A stretch of DNA of 64,000 bases from Papilionanthe hookeriana x Papilionanthe teres (lineage: Eukaryota; Streptophyta; Magnoliopsida; Asparagales; Orchidaceae), in assembly GCA_022702705.1 (NCBI GenBank), contig CM040434.1, positions 62,273,334 through 62,337,333 on the forward strand, written 5' to 3'. Each line of letters begins with the position of its first letter. Positions within the stretch are counted from its first letter, which is position 1. Below, one piece after another: positions 56,660 through 64,000 of this stretch. The notes below the pieces were generated by a model. It was given only the letters and a program-made list of their open reading frames with translations, was not told where the DNA came from and searched no databases. The position numbers were made by a program, and so were the translations under genes.

Positions 56660-57480
56660 GTACCGTGGTGTACAAGAGTTACTTGGGGCTGGAGGGTTAT
56701 TCAAAGAAGAATAATCCCGTAATAACGTTCAAATAATCAGCTGCACTGCTTCAATAGCTGGGGTTATTTTGGCGATATTGCGGGGTTAAATAAGGGTTAT
56801 TGTAGAATTTTGCAGGGGGTTAGATGGTGTTTTTGAGGTGTTATTTAGGGTTTATTGCGGAGGTTATTGCGGTGGTTCTACAGGATTATTAGGGGTTTAT
56901 TAGGGGTTATTGGGGGTTATTGCGGGAGTTATTGCGGTGGTTCTGTAGGAGTTATTATGACATTATTGAGGGGTTATTAAGGGTTATTGCGGTGACTCTG
57001 TGGGGTTTATTAGGGTTTTATTAAAGTTTTATTGGGAGGGGGGTTATTATGGGGGTTTTTGGGGGCTTATTCAGAGATTATTGGGGGTATTATGGGGTTA
57101 TTGGGGTGGTTCTACTAATGTTATTGGGGGATTATTGAGAGGTTATTAAGGTGGTTATGCGGGGGTTATTGGGGGGTTATTGAGCTTATTGTGGGGGTTA
57201 TTGCTGTAATTCTATGGGATTTATTGGGCGGGGTTTATTTTCGAATAACCCCGTGGTACCATGTGAATAGAGTTTAGGTTTATTTCGGCGTTTTAAGAGG
57301 ATTATTGAAGGGTTATTGGGGAGCGCGGGGTTGTCAAACATGTATCATGAAGTTATTTGAGCTGTTCTCCGCGGACTATCCACGCAATAGCGCCCAAATA
57401 ACCCTGCGGTACTGCCAAATAACTCCGCAGTACTGCGCGAATATGGGGGTTATTTTGACATTATAAAACAGGGTTGTTAC
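56660..57480. repeat. Degenerate GGGGTTATT repeat
   Basis: Dozens of irregular GGGTTATT / GGGGTTATTG units of 9-15 bases give the plus strand many G-runs of three to five, densest at 56870-57200. It may belong to the 5' part of the second MULE. Confidence 0.8.
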
Positions 57481-57844
57481 ATGTGGCGTTACTAGGGGGA
57501 TTAATTAAGTTGTTTTGCGGGTTTATTGATGAAATTATTTTTATTAACTTTATCTAAGTAATAGTTTTATAATAATAAAGTTATAATGTTAATAATATGT
57601 TACAGTTAAATATAAATACAATTATTATTAAATATTAAGCATATGATTTAAATAATTATATTTATACTAATAAAATTAAATACTATTAATTCCTTTTAAA
57701 TATAATGTTTTCGAAAAGGCACCGTATTCCCACTTGGCGTCCGGTTTCACGCTTATTTTGTCACATTTTCCATTTTCAATTAGAACATTTTGGGTTTATT
57801 GTGTCACCTTTTCCATTTTAAGGTTAGGGTTTCCAGCTGCTGCG

Positions 57845-58806
57845 ATGGACTCTTCTCTCAACCAAGTAATAGTGAGTTAAGCTTCGCCCAAAATGTTTTT
57901 GTTTTCCAAAGCCATTGTAGTTGTGCTGTACCAGCATTTCTGCGGTGATATTTTGGAGATTATTGTTTTTATGTTGTTATTTAGTTATTATTATTGTGAT
58001 ATTTTGGTTTTATTCTGAATGCATTTTTGGGTTATTCATGTGATGCTTTTTTTAGTGTTTCACTGACATTACTCTATGAAGGTAAATAAAAATGAAAATA
58101 AAGAGGATGAGGAGCAAGAAAAGTTCATTAAATACCACCTGAGAAAAACTTAATATATGTCAAGATTTGATTACACCAGCTAAATATGGAAACTCACTCG
58201 ATACACATGTACCTCATTGGATAATTATGCTATGCTCCTTTAGTGTGATATTGTTGTTTTTTAATGTATTTTGGTGTTAATCTTGTGATGATTTTTTAGT
58301 GTTACTTTGACATTACACTTATGGTATTTTGGTGTTATTTAGGTATTGACGGTATTGGTGGAATGAGTTTTGCTATTAAGATTGTAGTATTTGGTTGGTG
58401 TTATTTCTATATCTAACCATCTTCATCATATTATGCAACTTTGCAGTTCTCTGAGCCTGGAGATGTTTGCAATGATCCAAATGTAGGCAGCTTTCTTCAC
58501 ATAATTGTCTACAATGAGCAAGAAGCATATGAACACTATTGTGCGTATGCACATTACATTGGATTCACTGTCCGGAAGGACTACATCACTTATTAGCAAA
58601 ATTCGAAGAATATTAAGGTGAAGGATTTTATTTGTGGAAAAGCTAGTCGCAAGAAAGAGTCACAATTCACTAACTCGGTGAAGTGAAAAAAAAATAGACA
58701 CAATAATTGGTTGTTGACCCTTCCCGCAATTACGCGATATTTAGTTTTCAAATGATGGCAAAAAACTTGACCCAATTTATATTTAGCTGCTAGTGAGCAA
58801 AAAGGA
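57845..58806 (+). pseudogene. Second FAR1-type MULE transposase, N-terminal fragment
   Basis: Exon 1 57845-57871 (MDSSLNQVI) has donor GTGAGT. The intron has GTTATT-type repeats, and exon 2 starts at 58447 after TTTGCAG. Exon 2 reads HIIVYNEQEAYEHYCAYAHY, IGFTVRKDYITY, stop, then KVKDFICGKASRKKES, collinear with 12297-12500 of the first transposase but clearly diverged. It is cut off at 58806 by an Athila-like LTR. FAR1 DNA-binding domain only; catalytic parts are not in the window. Confidence 0.8.
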
Positions 58807-60262
58807 TGTGTTATAGAATTTTGATTAATAGTTTACACACTATGAGTACTACGCAAGTATACGTAATGTTTCAAGTAACATAGAGTTTTCTTTAAAAACC
58901 CAATATCGATCCCAAAGAGAAGGAGAAACTCTCTTTACCCACTTAGAAGAAAACTCTAATTAAGTTGCAAACAAAATATTTCAAAAAACAATGCTAAAGC
59001 GTTTGTAAATGGTTAAAAAGTAGTATCTACAAATTCTATTTTAAAGCTAAAAAGTAAATGTTGTGTTTCTAAACTAGCTTTATGCAGAAGATTTCAAGTT
59101 ACGTGAAAGTTCTTTCCCCTTACAAAGAGGTTATAATTAGTGTAGGAATCAAACGTTTAAAAGCTTAAATATAGTTTTGTGAAAAATATGAATATACATA
59201 TTCTTTACCCTCTTCCAAGTGCATAATGAACATTGGCTAATCTAAAGTTAAATTGCTAATTGATATGGTTATGCTGGGCAGGTTCTAGCCTCTCACTTTC
59301 AGATTACCCAATGTGCTCTCTCTATAGGACTAACTATAACTTAGGTTCCAAACTCTAGATCTAATTGGTAAAGGTTCTAGCATTTCACCCTAGAATCACC
59401 AATTTATGCCCATCAAAAGTTATCTCCTTATATATTTGCACTAACCCATGGATTACCTTCTCACCCATGAAATTAATGTGATTCTTACTAGTTGAGGAAT
59501 ACATAGCCCTCCCGGGTCTTTATGCATTCACAACAGGTTTTAACATTTTAATTGGCCATATTGATGATGTAAGTGAAGAACGAAGTAATGAATCATCACG
59601 TGTGGTTAGAGAAATTTTTAATTATTCTAATCCTACCTATGATTATTTCTTATTGCAAGGAGAAAGATAAAGAAAACTACTCAAAATTCATGGGGATAAC
59701 ACAACAAAACATGATTTATATTAAAAACCAACTTTACACAATAAAACAAAACTTAAATAAAAACAAAGTACTTATCTTAGACTTCTCCCCAAGCAAATCC
59801 TTTAAAGTTACTTTGATGACTCCTTATTCCAATAGAGACACCAAAACATATACTATATAGACTCTCACTTACACACACATACGCCACACACACACAAAAA
59901 CTCTCTAAAGACTCACGCCAAGACTCCCTCTTAGACTCTTCTTTCAAATAGCCAATGGCTTCATTAAATAGAACTCTTCAAATCTTCAAGCATCACTTCA
60001 AGAACCTCTTCAAAATTCATCCAATATCAATGCATAAAATTAATAACCGTTTCTGGTGCCTAGGAGCCCAACCGTGGCGCCTAAGCGCCAACCTTCTAGA
60101 AGCCCCTTTTACTCGGCTCTATGTCACTTTTTTTCTCTATTTTTGCTCATTTTGGCTCTTAAACTTCATTTCATTCACCTGTAATAAATAATACAAAATA
60201 TCTTCAATTAAAGCACAATATCCTTAAAAATAAGCATAAAATGTATATATAAAAGTATCACA
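58807..60262 (-). repeat. 3' LTR of the second Athila-like element
   Basis: Begins TGTGTTATAG and ends TATCACA (about 1456 bp). It shares the 'acgcaagtatacgta' and 'atatcgatccca' blocks with the first Athila LTR. A 'gtggcgcctaagcgcc' stretch near 60073 sits where the other family has its CGCCGTCGGC motifs. The end was placed by the TGTG/CACA pairing and is approximate. Confidence 0.65.
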
Positions 60263-61559
60263 TTTTAAGACGTGTAAGTTCCCTCAAATGTAAACGTTAC
60301 TTGTCATCAAGTAACACTTCTATTAAAATAAATGCTTTAACTCATGGTTGAGTGTTTCATTAAAGATTACTATACTTTTGTTCCATAAATGTGATAATGA
60401 AACCCTAGAAAAATTTTTCATTACTCATGATAGAACTAATGTGTAAGAATATCTAGTAATCAAGTTAGGAATTCTAATTTTTTTATTCATTTCAGAAATA
60501 TTTATAATTCGTCAGACTTAAGAATATTAGAAGAATTAAAAGATAGAATTATATGAGAACTCTACTACTAAAGATTTAACTAATACATTTAACATTAAGA
60601 ATAAGTTCACAAGTGTAAATAAATTTCTTCCTTTAAAATAATTCAAGTAAAGACAATTTTTAATTTGGCATCTCCTCAAGCTTCTCCCCACATATTTTCT
60701 TTTTACTTTTCTTTTTCTTTCAATTTTGATTTTCTTTTTCTTTCAAGATCATTTTCAATCATTCTCTTTTCTTTATATGTGAGGATTAATATATATTGAT
60801 AACATTTAATGATTTTGAACTTCACTATCCTCTTCTTAAAGTTACAAATTCATCACATTTCTTCATTTTATAATGTGTATTAGTATAAAAAAGATTTTTC
60901 ATAGATTCATAAATTCTTTTTATAAGTGTAAATCTAAGATTTCTTTTTATTTCAAAAATATAATATTTTCTATTATGAATAGTAAAAGCATATTTCTATA
61001 CTCATATACTAAACTTCTTAACTCTAGAACTATCCCTTATTACCAGAAAATTTTACTCAAGTCTATTATAACACATTTATAATAAAAAATATAGTTCTCT
61101 AAGGATTACACCACATACCATAGGTTTTGTTAAAAATATTTTTAAAATATAGTTTATTGAGGACAAATAAAGTTTAATTTTAAAACTTTTTTTCTCCCTC
61201 CGCCAAACTTAAATTTTTAAAAGCGTAAAACATACAGTATAAAACAAGCATGAAGAGAGAAAATTTTAACACATTTATCCACCACAGGGTTCTAGAATAT
61301 GAAAATAATTTTGGTATAAGAAATAAAAATTGGTGTGTGTAGCAGTAAGTAAATCTCTAAAACAGGTTTACCATGCAAGTAATGAACTACTATCATACAC
61401 AATCAGTATTATATAAACTGGAGCAAAATATAAACAGTAGTGCAATAAACTAAAAAAAAATAGAAATCACATCAACAAATAACACTATGTCCAGTAGAGT
61501 CAGAATAACTAAAAGTCATAAATAACTAAAAAAAGTAAATACAAACATCAGAATCACTA

Positions 61560-61572
61560 CTACTCCTCATCC

Positions 61573-61609
<37 letters not shown>

Positions 61610-61944
61610 GATCCATCGCCTGGCGGCGCTCAAAAGGAGGGTAGTGAAGATAATCAGGAAACTCAAAACTGTGATCATCTCTTAAAAAGCTCACTAAGGA
61701 AGTATTGAAGCTAGCTCCATTAACTCTTCCTTTTCAGATATTGTTCTAAGTGATCCCAGTGTTCTTCATTCTCTTGCATCTGACACTGTACAAATAATAT
61801 ATCACCTTGTTGTATCTGTAACTGCTCCAATATAGTATCCATGCTAGAAGGAGTATGAGTAGAAGCACTAGATGTGCAAGATCTCGAGGATGAAGTTAAT
61901 TTAATATCAGTAGCTCTACCCCGAGGTCTTCCTTTTAGGTCCAC
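61560..61944 (-). pseudogene. C-terminal part of the envelope-position ORF, second Athila-like element
   Basis: Reads MDLKGRPRGRATDIKLTSSS, a Ser/Thr-rich stretch, then EQLQIQQGDILFVQCQMQEN, then a stop at 61720. The same frame continues beyond it to an acidic tail of about 11 Asp residues and DEDEE. The Asp run is a (GAT)n microsatellite (plus-strand 'atcatcatc' 61573-61605). It corresponds to the C-terminal half of copy A (19510-20100). Confidence 0.6.
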
Positions 61945-61949
61945 ACTAG

Positions 61950-64000
61950 TGTCGGCATATTTTTAGGTTATGTGTTTTATTTTAAAAAGGGGTCGCCTAA
62001 CAGAGATTTTCGGCAAATTTTTATATTTTAAATTTAATTTAAATATATATATATAATTTAGAAAGTAGTATTTGATTTTGAAAATGATTTTAAATTTGAA
62101 TGTTTTAAGATATGAAATCAAACTGATCTCACATCCCAAATAGTTTATATAAACGAGTACCGCATCACAAACCGTGTATCTATCCCGAAGAATAGACACA
62201 CTGCTTGATGATGGGGCTCGATTAAATAAACTAGAAGATTTGTGATGTCCGTTTGGTCTGCGAACCAATTTTATAAGTCGACAAGTTCCCCTGCTTAATA
62301 TAAATGAATTAAGCATGGTTTATATTAACTGGGTTCTTAAAGTTCCCTATAAGGGCAAGCTCCTATAGTTAATTACATCTTAAATGAAGTGAATCACTTA
62401 AGAAAACTCTCGATAATGATCAGTGGTTTTGCTCTCAAGAATTTCAAAGTTTGAGATTTTCAAAGGATCGGATTTTTGGAAATTCAAAAGGGAATGACTC
62501 AAAATTTGGGACAATTTTATTTTTGAGAATCCAAAGGAAGAGAAGTAGGAGAAGCTGAGGATCCAAGAAGAATCTTGGCAACTTCCCAAACTATCCTATT
62601 GTTTGGCTTAGATTTGAGAAAATCCTAATATTATCTGATATTTCAATCTTGCCAATTTTAGTTAATTAGGACTTATATTCGTATGACATAATCATACAAT
62701 CAGCCTCGAAGATGTGAGGGTTTATGTCATACCAAACGACTACCTCGGAATCCTAAAACCGGTTAGGGCTTAATTTACATAATATGATTATGCAAATGCC
62801 TAACGAAAAGTTTAGGATTTATGTTGCACTAGGAACACTACCTCAAAATCCTATGGCTTGGTTATTTAATTCTAAGAAAGGTTTTGCTGAAGTAGACCCG
62901 AGTTTTGCTGATGACGATGGCCGTGCTGCCCACTGTGCTCCAAGCTCCTTGTTGTTGCAGAGGTTTAGTTTTAGAAGTCATAATTCAAGAGATGAGAGAA
63001 GTGTTTTGGTTTAGAGAAAATCTTAAAATCCAAGTGTTTTTAATATTTTAATTAAAACAAATCTTAAAGTTGTTTAAACATGACCGATTAAGATCCCACG
63101 GTTCCGTCATCCCGACACCGTTATTTTCATCGAATTCACGTAGTCCAGATGAATTTGCTAAATTCAATTGAATGAGTTCCACACTTTCATTTAGACCGTG
63201 GGAAATCCCGTTAGCAATACGTGGGTTATATCATCCGAGGTATTCCCGATCATTCAACGAAATGTTTTAATTTGGTTGCAATTGTAGTTTTGTGTTCTGT
63301 TTGTGATTAACTTTTGAGTTGTTTTATATTTTAAAATGTTGTGGCAGTGATTTTTATCTTGTAATGACTTTTAATTTAGTTTTGGTTTCAGTTCAGGGAC
63401 TATCCTAAAGGTTTTGGTTATCATGCAAGAAAAGAAAGTGCAATGCGATTAATTAAATTGCGAGAAGGTAAATTGTAATAAAATAAAAGCGTACCTGGAG
63501 GGTCTTCCCGTCATCCCAAGCTGCACTTGAAACACATGTTAGAGCATTTAAGTATTTATAGCAATTACCTAGGTAAAGCTAAGGGCAAGTTTTCTGGTTT
63601 TCTACTAAGATCCTAGTCCTATAGCTAGTCATTCCTATGACATCTAGGTTTTATGGATGATTTTCTGCACCAAAGAATAATTAAGTTCAATTGTTCTTAT
63701 AAAACACCCCGTCATATTGAGGAAGTGCTTAAGACGAATCTTAAACATCTTTTTAATATTCATTGGAATTATTCTAAGTCCAAACGGATTTAATTAATCA
63801 GATGAATTAATCATCCGAGGTTTAATTAAGTTTTGTTCTTTTGCTCAGTGAACTAGGACATTTGAATATCTTATAAGTGAAGTAACACTTCACTTAATAC
63901 TTCGTTTAGGAGTTATGACAACAAGAGCTTTTGAGGGCAAATTGATGTTTAAGTGATTTGTGATTTAATTTAATTTTTAATTAATGGGCTTAAGTTTGGA
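61950..64000 (-). repeat. Further copy of the giant LTR (partial)
   Basis: Starts TGTCGGCATATTTTTAGG and follows 28550-29900 in order, with more divergence than the two main copies have from each other. The orientation is the same. About 640 bases (63016-63655) are absent from the other copies. Runs off the right edge. Confidence 0.85.

Larger units (their letters stand above)
58807..61949 (-). mobile_element. Second Athila-like element, 3' part
   Basis: The 3' LTR is followed by an internal region (60263-61949) collinear with 18262-20100 of the first Athila element: a 'ttccctcaaa..ttacttgtc.tcaagtaa' block near 60290, T-rich stretches, and a C-terminal ORF fragment. A giant LTR interrupts it at 61950, so the pol region is beyond the window. 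Clearly a different, diverged subfamily. Confidence 0.75.

Noticed and set aside
59573..60191. Open frames of 95 and 78 codons
   Set aside because: They lie within the LTR of the second Athila-like element and show no protein similarity I can recognise.

Overview
The window is AT-rich nuclear DNA of a flowering plant. It holds the 5' part of one conserved intron-rich plant gene, and almost everything else is nested or decayed transposable elements of plant lineages: Athila and Tat-like Ty3/gypsy, Ty1/copia, RTE and L1-type LINEs, and FAR1-type MULEs. The species cannot be named from the sequence; a eudicot is a guess. No tRNA, rRNA, CRISPR or bacterial-type feature was seen.

Region 1 (1-11285): the minus strand carries the first five coding exons (156 codons) of a CPSF73-II / Integrator-subunit-11-like RNA endonuclease gene, from the ATG at 11109 to 3517. 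All five exons join in frame with good splice sites, and the gene runs off the left edge. Its introns are filled with TE debris: a chromovirus-type gag remnant, a MITE, a copia RT/RNase H remnant, an L1-like element with ORF1 only, and three RTE LINE tails, one with a clear target-site duplication.

Region 2 (11286-56402): a Mutator-like element (MULE) inserted about 170 bp upstream of that gene's start codon. It has long imperfect terminal inverted repeats and a 9-bp duplication matching at 8 of 9 positions. It carries a decayed FAR1-type transposase gene (left, plus strand) and a decayed ULP1-type SUMO-protease-like gene (right, minus strand). An Athila-like retrotransposon (16729-50176, perfect 5-bp duplication CCAAC) sits inside the last exon of the protease gene, so the end of that gene lies 33 kb away at 16646-16723. 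Inside the Athila right LTR sits a third element (28550 to about 48665) with two direct repeats of about 8.6 kb that behave as LTRs, a tRNA-Arg-type primer site and only 2.2 kb of internal sequence. That internal sequence, and a second fragment beyond the right LTR, encode pieces of an AlkB-like 2-oxoglutarate oxygenase of the plant ALKBH9/ALKBH10 type, which I regard as the most interesting content of the window.

Region 3 (56412-64000): G-rich repeats, the 5' end of a second related MULE transposase gene, a second Athila-like element inserted in it, and a further copy of the giant LTR that runs off the right edge. The same nesting order (MULE, then Athila, then giant LTR) therefore occurs twice.

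All TE genes carry stops or frameshifts. Only the CPSF73-II exons look like a maintained host gene. Divergence judged by eye is higher between the two Athila LTRs (about 7% in a 175-base sample) than between the giant LTRs (about 3-4% in a 250-base sample), as expected if the giant element inserted last.
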